DNA of 64,000 nt from DAOOOW01 sp035387885 (GCA_035387885.1 DAOOOW010000003.1:8872-72871); one strand, 5' to 3'. Counted from the first letter of the stretch, positions 33,246 through 42,426 are shown. The notes: generated by a model not told the origin, from the sequence alone. Numbers and translations: made by a program.

Positions 33246-33860
33246 ATGACTTACTGGGAAATTTTTTTTAGAGAAAAAATTAAAAAGATATTTTTGGAAA
33301 AAAAGACCGTCATTGATATTGGCGGTGGTTTAAGAATTACATCAGAAAAAGGAAATCGTTATGATAAAGAGAGAGATTGGTTAAAGCCATACGCCGCAAA
33401 AGTTGATTATAAAATTTTGGATCCAGTGCCAGATTATAATCCCGATATAGTTGGCGATATACATAATTTGCCGTTTGAGGATAGTTCGGTTGATGCTATT
33501 GTTTGTTTAGCGGTCTTGGAACATGTGGAAAATCCGATTAAGGCAGTTTCTGAAATTAAGAGGGTTTTAAAACCAGGGGGCTTTTGTTTGGTTACGGTAC
33601 CTTTTTTATATTACTATCACGCAGAGAAAGGTTATTATAAAGATTATTGGAGATTTACTGAGGATGCAGTGGAATTTATTTTTAAGGATTTTTCTAATAT
33701 AGAAAAGATTAATATCCGGGGCGCTTTGTCAACTTGGGTAAAGATTTCTCCTTTAGGTAAATATAAATTATTTATAATAATAGCCGCTTTTTTCGATAAA
33801 ATTTTTAAAAAAATAAATAGTAAACAAACCAGCGGTTATTGTATTTTTTTGACTAAATAA
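33246..33860 (+). CDS. SAM-dependent methyltransferase, Methyltransf_11-like
   Basis: The 204-residue protein has a shortened motif I (VIDIGGGLRI), then ILDPVPDYNPDIVGDIHNLP and AIVCLAVLEHVENP with KRVLKPGGFCLVTVPF. The last motifs are clear, while motif I lacks the usual GxGxG spacing, so SAM binding may be weak. It is placed within a tight glycosyltransferase operon. Confidence 0.82.
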   Translation: MTYWEIFFREKIKKIFLEKKTVIDIGGGLRITSEKGNRYDKERDWLKPYAAKVDYKILDPVPDYNPDIVGDIHNLPFEDSSVDAIVCLAVLEHVENPIKAVSEIKRVLKPGGFCLVTVPFLYYYHAEKGYYKDYWRFTEDAVEFIFKDFSNIEKINIRGALSTWVKISPLGKYKLFIIIAAFFDKIFKKINSKQTSGYCIFLTK

Positions 33861-33862
33861 TT

Positions 33863-35023
33863 ATGAAAATTTTATATTTTGCCAATTCTCGCATTCCTAC
33901 AGAAAAGGCTTATGGACTGCAAATTATGAAAACATGTGAAGCTTTGGCCGAAAATGGCGTGAGTGTAGATTTAATTTTGCCGACCAGAAAAAACAGGCCT
34001 TTTAAGGGCATAGACGTTTTTGAATATTATGGGGTTAAAAAAAATTTTGAAATTAAGAGAATTTTAAGTCACGATCCAAATTGGCTTATGATTTTGCCAA
34101 ATGGAATTTTTATCAAGGCGCAAATTTTTTTCTTTAGCCTTTCCTTGTTTTTATTTTTATTTTTTAAACAAAGCAAAAAAGATTTTATTTTTTATACCCG
34201 CGATGAATATCTTTTGCCAATATTATTAAATTTTTCCAAAAAAGTTTTTTGGGAAGCGCACACTTTGCCACGAAACGGCAAGCATTACTTAAAATTTTGG
34301 CACAAATGTGTTGGAATTGTGGCAATTACCGAAGGTTTGAAAAAAGATTTGATAAAATTGGGTTTGGAAGAAAATAAAATTATGGTGGCGCCGGATGGGG
34401 TGGATTTAAAAAATTTTGAATTAAGAATTAAGAATTATGAATTAAGGGCGAGGTTTAACTTGCCGGCGGACAAAAAGATAGTGATGTATACGGGGCATCT
34501 TTATGATTGGAAAGGAACACAAACTTTGGCTGAGGCGGCGGAATTTTTGAATGATGACGCAATTGTTGTTTTTATTGGTGGAACGGATTTTGATTTGAAA
34601 AATTTTAAAAATAAAAATAGGGAATTGATTGAGAAAGGAAAAATTTTGCTTTTGGGCCAAAGGCCGCCAAGAGAAATCCCAGAATTTTTGGCCGTAGCTG
34701 ATTGTTTGATTTTGCCAAATTCTGGTAAAGAGAATCGTTCAGAAAAATATACTTCACCCATGAAAATGTTTGAGTATTTGGCTGCAGGAAAGCCGATCGT
34801 GGCTTCAAATTTGCCTTCAATTAAAGAAATTTTAAATCAAGATAATGCTGTTTTGGTAGAAGCAGATAAACCCGAAGAATTTGCACGAGGAATTGTGAAA
34901 GTTTTGACCGATGACCCCGAGTGCTCAGGATTGGCACAAAAAATTTCAGCACAAGCCAAGGAAGACTCAAAAAAATATAGTTGGCTGAAAAGAGTAGAAA
35001 AAATTTTAAATTTTATCAGATAA
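33863..35023 (+). CDS. GT4 glycosyltransferase
   Basis: This is a 386-residue GT-B enzyme. FANSRIPTEKAYGLQIMKTC opens it, FWEAHTLPRNGKHYL follows, and IVMYTGHLYDWKGTQTLAEA begins the donor domain. The donor motif region is SPMKMFEYLAAGKPIV near residue 290, the less canonical GT4 form. A run FELRIKNYELRA (about 34414-34450) comes from an aattaagaattaag-type repeat placed in frame between the two domains. Codon use favours ttg and gaa more than upstream genes. Confidence 0.88.
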   Translation: MKILYFANSRIPTEKAYGLQIMKTCEALAENGVSVDLILPTRKNRPFKGIDVFEYYGVKKNFEIKRILSHDPNWLMILPNGIFIKAQIFFFSLSLFLFLFFKQSKKDFIFYTRDEYLLPILLNFSKKVFWEAHTLPRNGKHYLKFWHKCVGIVAITEGLKKDLIKLGLEENKIMVAPDGVDLKNFELRIKNYELRARFNLPADKKIVMYTGHLYDWKGTQTLAEAAEFLNDDAIVVFIGGTDFDLKNFKNKNRELIEKGKILLLGQRPPREIPEFLAVADCLILPNSGKENRSEKYTSPMKMFEYLAAGKPIVASNLPSIKEILNQDNAVLVEADKPEEFARGIVKVLTDDPECSGLAQKISAQAKEDSKKYSWLKRVEKILNFIR

Positions 35024-35030
35024 TTTTTTT

Positions 35031-36413
35031 ATGAAAATTTTTATCTTAAACCCATTGCTTTTTACCGATGAATTGCACGGAATTGCGCGCAAAAGACAGC
35101 CGTTGGAATTGGCCTATATGGCCAGTTTGTTTAGAGGAGAACACGAAGTTAAACTTTTGGATGCCAACGCTCTAAATTTGGATTTGGGACAAACAGTGGC
35201 CGAAATTAAAAATTTTCAGCCGGATATTTTGATTTTGACTTCTACGCCATTGGATCGCTGGGAAGTGCCATCGCATTCACATATTAAATTGTTAATTAAT
35301 AATTTAATTAAAACAATTAATGTTTTAGATATTCCGTATGTAATTTTGACCGGTGCGCACGGCACCATTATGCCGGAAAAAATGTTGAAAGAAACGAAAG
35401 TTAATTTTGTGGTGCGTGGTGAACCGGAGATGGTTGTAAAAGATTTGGTGGAAAAAATTTCAGTCGGTGAAAAAGATTATTCCGAAATTAAGGGAATTTC
35501 ATATCTTCAAAATGGTGAAATAAAAAATAACGCGGACGCGAAAAGAATTAAAAATTTGGACGAACTGCCGATGCCGGCGTATGATTTGTTGCCGATGGAA
35601 AAATATCGTTATACTTTTAACGATATTCCCGAACCGTTTTCTTTAATGCTAACTTCCCGCGGGTGCCCCTTTAATTGTACCTATTGTTTGAAAGTGATGA
35701 TGCCCGATTTTTATATTACACGCAGTCCTGAGAATGTGGCTGAAGAAATAAAATATTTAACAAAAAAATTTGGTGTTAAGGGAATTTATTTTCAGGATTG
35801 GGAGTTTTTGATTGATAAAAAAAGGATAGCGACAATTTGTGATTTGATTTTGAAAGAAAATTTGGAAATTAAATGGGGTTGCAATGCGCGGGCGCCGGAT
35901 GTAGACGAAGAAATTGTGAAGAAAATGAAAGATGCCGGTTGTGTGCGAATTAATTTGGGTTTTGAAACGGGTTCGCAAAAAGTTTTGGATTTGGCGCAAA
36001 AAAAAGTGAAAGTTGAAGAAATGAAAAGAGCGTTTGAAATCTTAAAAAAATATGAAATAAATGTCGGGATTTATTCAATTTTAAATTTGCCGGGCGAGAC
36101 AAGACAAACCATTGCGGAAACGGAAAATTTTTTGGCGGAAAATGATTTGAAAACAATGTGCGCACCAAATTTGCCGATTCCATATCTTGGCACGCCACTT
36201 TATGAAATGTTAAAAAAGCAAGAAGGCAAGGAGGTGGCTTGGGAAGATTTAGATAAATATGCCGGTCGGGTGGGGGTGGTGCAAAGTCCGTTTTTAGCCA
36301 AAATTTATCGCTGGCATTACAAATATAAATATAGCTTGGGCAGGTGGTATTTTTTAAAGCCAGAATTTTATGGGCATTTTTTAAAATTTATAAAAAATAT
36401 ATTAAAAATATGA
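35031..36413 (+). CDS. B12-binding radical SAM protein
   Basis: The 460-residue protein has an N-terminal cobalamin-binding fold (MKIFILNPLLFTDE ... VKLLDANALNLD, TGAHGTIMPE). The radical SAM cluster is CPFNCTYC in SRGCPFNCTYCLKV near residue 212. FETGSQKVLDLAQKKV and LNLPGETRQTI are typical of this family. It overlaps the next GT4 by an ATGA junction, so the two are translationally coupled. Its base composition is richer in G than the upstream genes. The probable role is modification of a lipid or sugar in the surface-glycan pathway. Confidence 0.92.
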   Translation: MKIFILNPLLFTDELHGIARKRQPLELAYMASLFRGEHEVKLLDANALNLDLGQTVAEIKNFQPDILILTSTPLDRWEVPSHSHIKLLINNLIKTINVLDIPYVILTGAHGTIMPEKMLKETKVNFVVRGEPEMVVKDLVEKISVGEKDYSEIKGISYLQNGEIKNNADAKRIKNLDELPMPAYDLLPMEKYRYTFNDIPEPFSLMLTSRGCPFNCTYCLKVMMPDFYITRSPENVAEEIKYLTKKFGVKGIYFQDWEFLIDKKRIATICDLILKENLEIKWGCNARAPDVDEEIVKKMKDAGCVRINLGFETGSQKVLDLAQKKVKVEEMKRAFEILKKYEINVGIYSILNLPGETRQTIAETENFLAENDLKTMCAPNLPIPYLGTPLYEMLKKQEGKEVAWEDLDKYAGRVGVVQSPFLAKIYRWHYKYKYSLGRWYFLKPEFYGHFLKFIKNILKI

Positions 36414-37555
36414 AAATAGCAATTTTTTCTTTTGACATTGATCGTGCTTATGGAACAGGTAATATTACTTATGAATTATGCGTGGAGCTTTATAAAAAAG
36501 GAGTCGATTTTACTTTGTTTTTACCACAGATTAATAACCGTGACGGCAAACCAAACAGTGAAAAATGTGTCGGATTTCCTTTTACAATTAAATGTGTAAT
36601 GCCACCCTATGTGTCTGGACTTGGTGAAATGATTAAAAAGAAACTGATTGTGCAATATTTAAAAACTTATAATTTAAAAGATTTTACTTTAGTTCATTGT
36701 TTGTTTGAATTTCCGCATTCATTTATTACCGCCCGCTCGGCCAAAAAAAATAAATTGCCTTTTATTATGGGCGCGCAAGGAACCTATGGGGTTTTGCCTT
36801 TAACTAAAAGTGCCCGACCGTTTTTAAAGTGGTCTTATAGCCAAGCTAAAGAAATTATTGTGCCGAGCCAATTTACCAAAGAGATGATAAACAAATACGC
36901 TGGTGAAAATTATCCCATTTCCATAATTCATAATGGTGTTAATTTTTCTCGTTTTGAAAAAGCACCAGACATTTCAGATTTACGAGAAAAATACAAAGGA
37001 CAGAAAATTTTGTTGACAGTTGGTGGATTAATTCCACGCAAAGGACAGGATTTGGTTATTCGGGCGTTGCCAAAAGTCGTGGCCAAGCATTCGAGTGTAA
37101 AATATATTTTAGCTGGCACCGGCCGAATGCTAGAACCGTGGCAAAAAATGGCGGAAAGTTTGGGTCTGGCAAACAGGGTTGAATTTTTGGGGCGAGTTGA
37201 GGCGGACGATGTCAATCGGTGGTTTCATTTTTGTGATATTTATGTTCATACACCAATTGTGGTTAATTTAAGTTTTGAAGGTTTCGGCATTGTTTATATC
37301 GAAGCTAGTGCTTGTGGCAAGCCGATTGTTGCGAGCGACGCGGGTGGTATTCGTGACGCTATTATTGAGGGTAAAACCGGTTTAATCGCGCGCGATAGAA
37401 ATATTAATGATATCGCTGATAAAATTATTAAATTATTAGACAGCGAGGATTTGCGCCGTCAGATGGGCGAAGCAGGCAGACAATATGCCAAAGAGCACGA
37501 CTGGTCAATTATTACTGATAAATTTATTGAAAAGTACAAACAATATAGTTTATGA
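36410..37555 (+). CDS. GT4 glycosyltransferase
   Basis: I chose the ATG at 36410, which overlaps the previous stop as ATGA and gives MKIAIFSFDIDRAYGTGNIT. An earlier ATG at 36344 lies inside the radical SAM gene. The 381-residue GT-B enzyme has IILTVGGL-type donor start (KILLTVGGLIPRKGQDLVI) and the EX7E motif FEGFGIVYIEASACG near residue 288. It is followed by a terminator hairpin at 37570-37604, which ends this glycosyltransferase run. Confidence 0.91.
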   Translation: MKIAIFSFDIDRAYGTGNITYELCVELYKKGVDFTLFLPQINNRDGKPNSEKCVGFPFTIKCVMPPYVSGLGEMIKKKLIVQYLKTYNLKDFTLVHCLFEFPHSFITARSAKKNKLPFIMGAQGTYGVLPLTKSARPFLKWSYSQAKEIIVPSQFTKEMINKYAGENYPISIIHNGVNFSRFEKAPDISDLREKYKGQKILLTVGGLIPRKGQDLVIRALPKVVAKHSSVKYILAGTGRMLEPWQKMAESLGLANRVEFLGRVEADDVNRWFHFCDIYVHTPIVVNLSFEGFGIVYIEASACGKPIVASDAGGIRDAIIEGKTGLIARDRNINDIADKIIKLLDSEDLRRQMGEAGRQYAKEHDWSIITDKFIEKYKQYSL

Positions 37556-37569
37556 AATTTTGCAAAATA

Positions 37570-37604
37570 AAAATGCCGACCTGATAGAAAGATCGGCGTT
37601 TTTT
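37570..37604. terminator. Terminator between convergent genes
   Basis: GCCGA (37575-37579) pairs with TCGGC (37593-37597), followed by GTTTTTT. It lies between the plus-strand GT4 and the minus-strand Nudix-like gene. Confidence 0.75.
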
Positions 37605-37616
37605 GACGAATATTAT

Positions 37617-38285
37617 TTACTTTCTGGCAAGCCCATAGGCTTCCAGTGCCAACCTAGCAACCCTTTCTGGATACCAGTGTCCGCAGACACCGGGCACTAA
37701 GTCCTTAAGATCGAACAACCTTATTGCCGTATGATCGCTATCGTGGTACAGAGGTTGCTGGCCGTTATAGGTGGCAAGATAGCACAGGTTGATGGTGTCA
37801 CATAATGTGCCGAGTGCCTCGGTATCTTCTGCGATCGTGCGATAGACGCCAATTAAAGTTACAATGGTTATATCCATACACGAATCCGAATCATCACGCA
37901 AGTTATTTTGCGTTATAAATTGTTCAATCGACAACGATGTTAGACCACATTCTTTAGCTACTTTCCATAGAAGAAATTGCTTAACTGGGTAGAGAGTTAA
38001 AATTGTTCCACCCATAATCCACCAACAATTTTTAAAAGGTGGTTTAGCACGAAGAATCATGGGAACCTTACCGTTTTCGATAATTACTGCATCAGCACAA
38101 GCCGACGTTAGTTTTGAACGATATAATTTGTAAGTACTAACGCTCAGTCTATCTCTTGATATCTTAATAGATGGTTTAGTTATTAACAATAAATCTTGGC
38201 TAAACTTTTTTATCAAATTATCACCTAATTCAGTTATATTTTTTTCTATAATAATTGTGTCAAGCAAAATACCTGATTTGTTCAT
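37617..38285 (-). CDS. Nudix-fold-like protein with a degenerate Nudix box
   Basis: The 222-residue orphan contains ADAVIIENGKVPMILRAKPP and WWIMGGTILTLYPVKQFL, then WKVAKECGLT. This follows the GX5EX7REUXEEXGU Nudix layout after a GG turn, as in GDP-mannose hydrolase-type proteins. The expected Glu residues are replaced (TLYPV for the first E, LLWKVAKE for REUXEE), so metal-dependent hydrolysis is doubtful. AGGAGG lies 7 nt upstream of the ATG, and a promoter TTGACG-17-TATAAA sits at 38324-38352. Base composition is more balanced than in the neighbours. The assignment is tentative. Confidence 0.6.
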   Translation of the reverse strand: MNKSGILLDTIIIEKNITELGDNLIKKFSQDLLLITKPSIKISRDRLSVSTYKLYRSKLTSACADAVIIENGKVPMILRAKPPFKNCWWIMGGTILTLYPVKQFLLWKVAKECGLTSLSIEQFITQNNLRDDSDSCMDITIVTLIGVYRTIAEDTEALGTLCDTINLCYLATYNGQQPLYHDSDHTAIRLFDLKDLVPGVCGHWYPERVARLALEAYGLARK

Positions 38286-38323
38286 TTATAACCTCCTTTT
38301 TTTAAATTTGAAAGTTTTTATAT

Positions 38324-38352
38324 TTTATAACATAATTTTAAAATAACGTCAA
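38324..38352 (-). promoter_or_regulatory. Promoter of the Nudix-like gene
   Basis: On the minus strand, TTGACG (38352-38347) and TATAAA (38329-38324) are separated by 17 nt. An AGGAGG ribosome site follows at about 38292-38297. Confidence 0.7.
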
Positions 38353-38417
38353 GTTGACATAAAAAGCAAATAATATTAAGATAAAATAATTATAAATAAT
38401 TTAAATTATATTTTTTT

Positions 38418-39389
38418 ATGAAACATTTAGTTATTGGCGGTTGTGGTTTTATTGGCAGCAATTTAGCCACTTATCTTAATTCATTAGGCGAAGAAGTAAC
38501 AGTTTTAGATAATCTTTCTAGAGTTGGTTCAGAAATAAATTTAAGGTGGTTAGAAAAAATGGGTGTCAAATCCATTAGGGCTGACGTTTTAGAGCAAGAT
38601 ATTTTTAATCCCGAGGATTTTGATGTGATATATATGTTAGCTGGACAAACAGCAGTTACTCATTCAGTTGAGAATCCGCGTCATGATTTTATGGTTAATG
38701 TAACTGGCGTATTTAATGTTTTAGAAACCATTAGAAAATCAGTTAAAAAGCCACGTTTAGTTTTTGCTTCTACCAACAAAGTTTACGGTCATTTGCAAAT
38801 AAATCAACCATGTGATGAATCAACTCCTTTAGATTTTTATACACCATATGGTTGTTCAAAAGGTACAGCTGATCAATATATTAGAGATTATGCTCGAATT
38901 TTTGATTTATGTACAACGGTTTTAAGACAATCATGTATTTATGGTCATCGGCAATGGGGTACTGAAGATCAGGGTTGGTTGGCTTGGTTTGCTTTAAGAA
39001 TTTTGCAAGAAAAAGAAATTACAATTTTTGGTGATGGTTCACAGGTTAGAGATTTGCTTTACATTAGTGATTTAGTAGAACTTTATTATAAAATTGCTAG
39101 CGCACCAAAAGAAATTGTTCAAGGAAAAATTTATAATGTGGGTGGCGGATTAGAAAATTCTAGAAGTTTGTCTGAAGCAATTTATGAAATTAATAAATAT
39201 ACAGGTAAAAATCCTAAATTAATATTTGCCCCAGAAAGACCTGGCGATCAGCCATATTTTGTAAGCGATAATACTAAACTTAAAAAAGAACTTAGTTGGG
39301 AGCCAAAAATTAATGTTAATCAGGGCTTATTAAAATTATTAACTTGGCTAGAAAAAGGAGCTATACCTTATTATAATCAAAAACAATAA
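38418..39389 (+). CDS. NAD-dependent epimerase, CDP-paratose 2-epimerase-like
   Basis: The 323-residue extended SDR has the NAD motif GGCGFIGSNL (about 7-16), LDNLSRVGSEINLRWLEK, and STNKVYGH. Its catalytic YxxxK lies in YTPYGCSKGTADQYI, and RQSCIYGHRQWGTEDQGW follows. LSRxGSExNLxWL and the STNKVYG/YGCSKG/RQSCIYG set point to the tyvelose (CDP-paratose 2-)epimerase group rather than GalE. The CDP-paratose biosynthesis genes are not in the window, so the real substrate may differ. It supplies a modified sugar nucleotide to the glycan pathway. It ends at a terminator. Confidence 0.85.
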   Translation: MKHLVIGGCGFIGSNLATYLNSLGEEVTVLDNLSRVGSEINLRWLEKMGVKSIRADVLEQDIFNPEDFDVIYMLAGQTAVTHSVENPRHDFMVNVTGVFNVLETIRKSVKKPRLVFASTNKVYGHLQINQPCDESTPLDFYTPYGCSKGTADQYIRDYARIFDLCTTVLRQSCIYGHRQWGTEDQGWLAWFALRILQEKEITIFGDGSQVRDLLYISDLVELYYKIASAPKEIVQGKIYNVGGGLENSRSLSEAIYEINKYTGKNPKLIFAPERPGDQPYFVSDNTKLKKELSWEPKINVNQGLLKLLTWLEKGAIPYYNQKQ

Positions 39390-39398
39390 TAAATTTTT

Positions 39399-39436
39399 TT
39401 AAACGGTTTATTTATAATCAATAAACCGTTTTTTCT
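39399..39436 (+). terminator. Rho-independent terminator
   Basis: AAACGGTTTATT pairs with AATAAACCGTTT around a 7-nt loop and is followed by Ts. Confidence 0.88.
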
Positions 39437-39464
39437 TGTAATTTTTTAAAATTTTTATTATAAT
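39436..39464 (+). promoter_or_regulatory. Promoter of the flippase gene, nearly leaderless
   Basis: TTGTAA at 39436-39441 and TATAAT at 39459-39464 are separated by 17 nt. The expected start near 39471 is 3 nt from the ATG at 39474. Confidence 0.6.
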
Positions 39465-39473
39465 TAGATTAAG

Positions 39474-40796
39474 ATGATTAAAAAAATTAAGTCATTGTCT
39501 CAATCTAATTTTGTTAAAGACACAGCTATTTTGCAAGTCGGAACAATATTTTCTACCGGCTTGTCTTTTTTGGCATCTGTTATTTTTGCTCGCGTTTTGG
39601 GCCCAGAAAAATATGGTCAATACGCGCTTATTTTTTCTTTAACCGGTCTTTTTGGGATTTTTATGAATTGGGGCGCAGATTATGCTACCATTACTCTGTT
39701 AGCTGAAGCTTGGGCTAAACGTGATAAAGAAGAAATAAAGAATATTATTATTTTTTTTATAAAATTTAGTTTAATTGCTACTTTAACCGTTGGATTATTG
39801 GCTTTAATTTTTTCTCCGTTACTTGCCCAACATTTATATCATAACGAACAAATTGGACACTGGGCAAGAGTGGTTATATTAACCATTTGCTTTCAATTTA
39901 TTTTCAGTTTACTAACCATTATTTTACAGGCCGCTAGAAAAATTAAACACTTAACTATTTTAGAAAATATTAATAAAACCGCTGGTATTGTTATACCAAC
40001 AATTTTTGTTTTAATTGGTTTGGGACTTTATGGAATTGTCTGGGGTAATTTGTTAGCAGTTTTATTTTTTGTTTTTCTTTCTTTTTATATTTATCATGTG
40101 CTTTTAAAAAGAACTGAACTTTTACCAAGTTTTAAAATAATTTTATATGGTTTAAAAAATATTTCCACTAAAAAATATATTAAATTTGGTTTAACTATTG
40201 CTTTTGATAAAAATTTAGCCAATTTAAGCGCCGCTTTACCAATGATATTTTTAGGAATGACAGTTAGTCCAACACAAATTAGTTATTTTAAAATCGCCTT
40301 TGCCTATATTGGTTTGTCTTTAATTCTTTTAAAACCTATTTCTAGATTATTAATGGTACAACTACCTAAATCAAAAGTTATGGGTTATTCAATTCTTAAA
40401 GAACATTTTTTCAAAACGACCATTTATTCTTTTTTAATAGTTTTAATTATTATTATTCCAATGTTGATTCTAGCCAAATTTTTAGTTTTGCTTGTCTATG
40501 GTGCTAATTATTTACCTTGTGTAAAATTAATTTATTGGCTCTGGCCTTATGCCTTGATATCATCTTTGACAGTTGGTATTGGTACTTTTTATAGAACTAT
40601 TAACAAAGTAAAAATGGCTGTCGTGGTTAATTTTTTAAATTTAATCATTGGTACGCCAATTTTTTATTGGTTAATTAAAAATTACGGTTTAACTGGAATG
40701 ATCATAAGCGTTACTCTTTGTTTGGGCATTCCGGTTTTAATCATTTTGTGTTATATTAGTTATCAACTTAAAAAAATAAACATTCCAATAAATTAA
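39474..40796 (+). CDS. Polysaccharide flippase (Wzx/MATE-like)
   Basis: The 440-residue protein has about twelve to fourteen membrane segments. The N-terminal TAILQVGTIFSTGLSFLASV and VLGPEKYGQYALIFSLTGLF are the Polysacc_synt signature. LLVYGANYLPCVKLI is the conserved late motif. It probably moves the lipid-linked glycan repeat across the cytoplasmic membrane, after assembly by the glycosyltransferases encoded around it. It starts a new transcription unit right after a terminator. Confidence 0.93.
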   Translation: MIKKIKSLSQSNFVKDTAILQVGTIFSTGLSFLASVIFARVLGPEKYGQYALIFSLTGLFGIFMNWGADYATITLLAEAWAKRDKEEIKNIIIFFIKFSLIATLTVGLLALIFSPLLAQHLYHNEQIGHWARVVILTICFQFIFSLLTIILQAARKIKHLTILENINKTAGIVIPTIFVLIGLGLYGIVWGNLLAVLFFVFLSFYIYHVLLKRTELLPSFKIILYGLKNISTKKYIKFGLTIAFDKNLANLSAALPMIFLGMTVSPTQISYFKIAFAYIGLSLILLKPISRLLMVQLPKSKVMGYSILKEHFFKTTIYSFLIVLIIIIPMLILAKFLVLLVYGANYLPCVKLIYWLWPYALISSLTVGIGTFYRTINKVKMAVVVNFLNLIIGTPIFYWLIKNYGLTGMIISVTLCLGIPVLIILCYISYQLKKINIPIN

Positions 40797-40818
40797 AAAA
40801 ATAATTATATTTAATAAT

Positions 40819-41271
40819 ATGTCAGAAAATAAAATTAAACTTGATCTTGGGTGTGGCAAAGAAAAAAAAGATGGTTTTATCGGTATTGATATTAATCCAC
40901 AAAGTCAGGCCGATATTATTGCCTCTGCTTTAAATTTACCTTTTAAAGAAAATTCAGTCGATGAAATTTATTCCCGCCATGTGGGTGAACATTTTTCGCC
41001 GATTGAAATAGATATTTTTTTTAAGGAAATATATCGTGTATTAAAACCGGGCAGTAAAGCATTTTTAAAAATTGATCGCGATTGGAGTAAAAAAAGACTA
41101 TTAAAAAAAGATAGCACACACGCTTACCGTTATAGCACTGAAGAAATCAGGCAACATCTCAAAAATTTCAAATTTTCCAAAGTAAAAAATACTTTCTATT
41201 TTACCAAAACCCCTGATACTTTTTTGGGTTATACTTTTTATAACAAAATTTTTGTCTGGTTGGAAAAATAA
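40819..41271 (+). CDS. Small class I SAM methyltransferase
   Basis: The 150-residue protein begins KIKLDLGCGKEKKDGFIGID, a SAM motif I at the very N-terminus. SVDEIYSRHVGEHFSP and IYRVLKPGSKAFLKI follow. The length is near the minimum for a Methyltransf_11 domain, with no C-terminal cap. It probably acts on a glycan-pathway intermediate. It lies 22 nt after the flippase gene. Confidence 0.85.
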   Translation: MSENKIKLDLGCGKEKKDGFIGIDINPQSQADIIASALNLPFKENSVDEIYSRHVGEHFSPIEIDIFFKEIYRVLKPGSKAFLKIDRDWSKKRLLKKDSTHAYRYSTEEIRQHLKNFKFSKVKNTFYFTKTPDTFLGYTFYNKIFVWLEK

Positions 41272-41291
41272 GAAATATAAAAATATCTTTT

Positions 41292-42422
41292 ATGTCTTGG
41301 ATTCAATACTTTAAATTATTACGCTTATCAATTAAGCACCATTCCATCACCAAAAATAAATTTAAACATTGGTGGCAAAAAAAAATAGGTTTGTCGCAAA
41401 ACTTTCCTAGTTTGGTGCGTTTTTTTCTTTTTTATGGTTGTAATTTACGATGTTTTATGTGTGGCCAGTGGGGAAAAACAGGTGTTTCTAAAACAGAAGA
41501 AGTTAAAAACTATTTACCAATAGAGAAATTAAAAACTTTAATTAATGAAATTGCGCCATATAAGTCAGAAATTTATATTTGGGGCGGGGAACCAACATTG
41601 CATCCGGATTTCGCGGAATTTATTAGTTATTTAAAAAATAAAAAATTAACTTGTACCATTAATACTAATGGAGTATTATTGGAAAGATATGCTGAAGAAA
41701 TTGTAAAAAACAAAATTGATTCTTTGGATGTTTCTTTAATTGGTCCAGAGCAAATTCATAATAAAACTGTAGGAGTGCCTGATACTTTTAAACAAGTGCT
41801 TAAAGGATTAAAAAAGATCGAAGAAAAAAGATTGATATATAATTACAAACCCTTAATTAAAGCTATTATTACTATTAATTCTCTTAACATTGGAGAGATA
41901 GAGAGTTTGTTAAAGGAAATTGAAAAAAATTCTGCCATTGATTTGAGCATTATTCAATTAGGTTGGTTTACCACATCAAAAGTTGGAGAAATTTATGAAA
42001 AAAGAATGCAAAAAAGTTTTGATTTGGCAGCCAAAAGTTGGTCTGGTTTTTTAAATAGTTATGAAAAAAATTTTGCCTTGTCGGTGCAAAATTTAATCCA
42101 AAAAATTAGAGTTAATAAAGAATATAAAAAACCAATTCTTTTTTTCCCAAATATTAAAACCAAAGATGTGGCCAATTACTATTTAGATCACAGCAACAGT
42201 TTTGGTTATAAAAAATGTGGGGCTTTGGAAAGAGAAATTGATATTCGTCATAATGGTGATGTGGTGATTTGCGCGGATTTTCCAGATTATGTTATTGGAA
42301 ATTTAAATGAAGAATCTATAAAAAAAATTTGGCAGGGTGAAAAACTAAAAGAATTTCATGAAGATATTAAAAAAAATGGTCTTTTTTCAATTTGCAACCG
42401 CTGTTGTGGGTTGTTTAGGTAA
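41292..42422 (+). CDS. Radical SAM protein with SPASM-like C-terminus
   Basis: The 376-residue protein has the cluster motif CNLRCFMC in FYGCNLRCFMCGQWG near residue 48, then EIYIWGGEPTLHPDF (GGEP motif). A second Cys-rich region at the end (CGALEREID ... VVICADFP ... SICNRCCGLF) fits a SPASM/twitch domain binding additional iron-sulfur clusters. Unlike the other radical SAM proteins here it has no B12-binding domain. The family matures peptides or modifies sugars; the substrate is unknown. Its stop is 4 nt from the end of a convergent radical SAM gene. Confidence 0.9.
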   Translation: MSWIQYFKLLRLSIKHHSITKNKFKHWWQKKIGLSQNFPSLVRFFLFYGCNLRCFMCGQWGKTGVSKTEEVKNYLPIEKLKTLINEIAPYKSEIYIWGGEPTLHPDFAEFISYLKNKKLTCTINTNGVLLERYAEEIVKNKIDSLDVSLIGPEQIHNKTVGVPDTFKQVLKGLKKIEEKRLIYNYKPLIKAIITINSLNIGEIESLLKEIEKNSAIDLSIIQLGWFTTSKVGEIYEKRMQKSFDLAAKSWSGFLNSYEKNFALSVQNLIQKIRVNKEYKKPILFFPNIKTKDVANYYLDHSNSFGYKKCGALEREIDIRHNGDVVICADFPDYVIGNLNEESIKKIWQGEKLKEFHEDIKKNGLFSICNRCCGLFR

Positions 42423-42426
42423 GATA

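Noticed and set aside
34442..34820. Three overlapping minus-strand frames within a GT4 gene
   Set aside because: They are antisense shadows of a well-supported glycosyltransferase with no ribosome sites.
36344..36409. Upstream start for the last GT4 of the plus-strand run
   Set aside because: These codons lie within the radical SAM gene in another frame; the ATGA overlap at 36410 gives the typical GT4 N-terminus.
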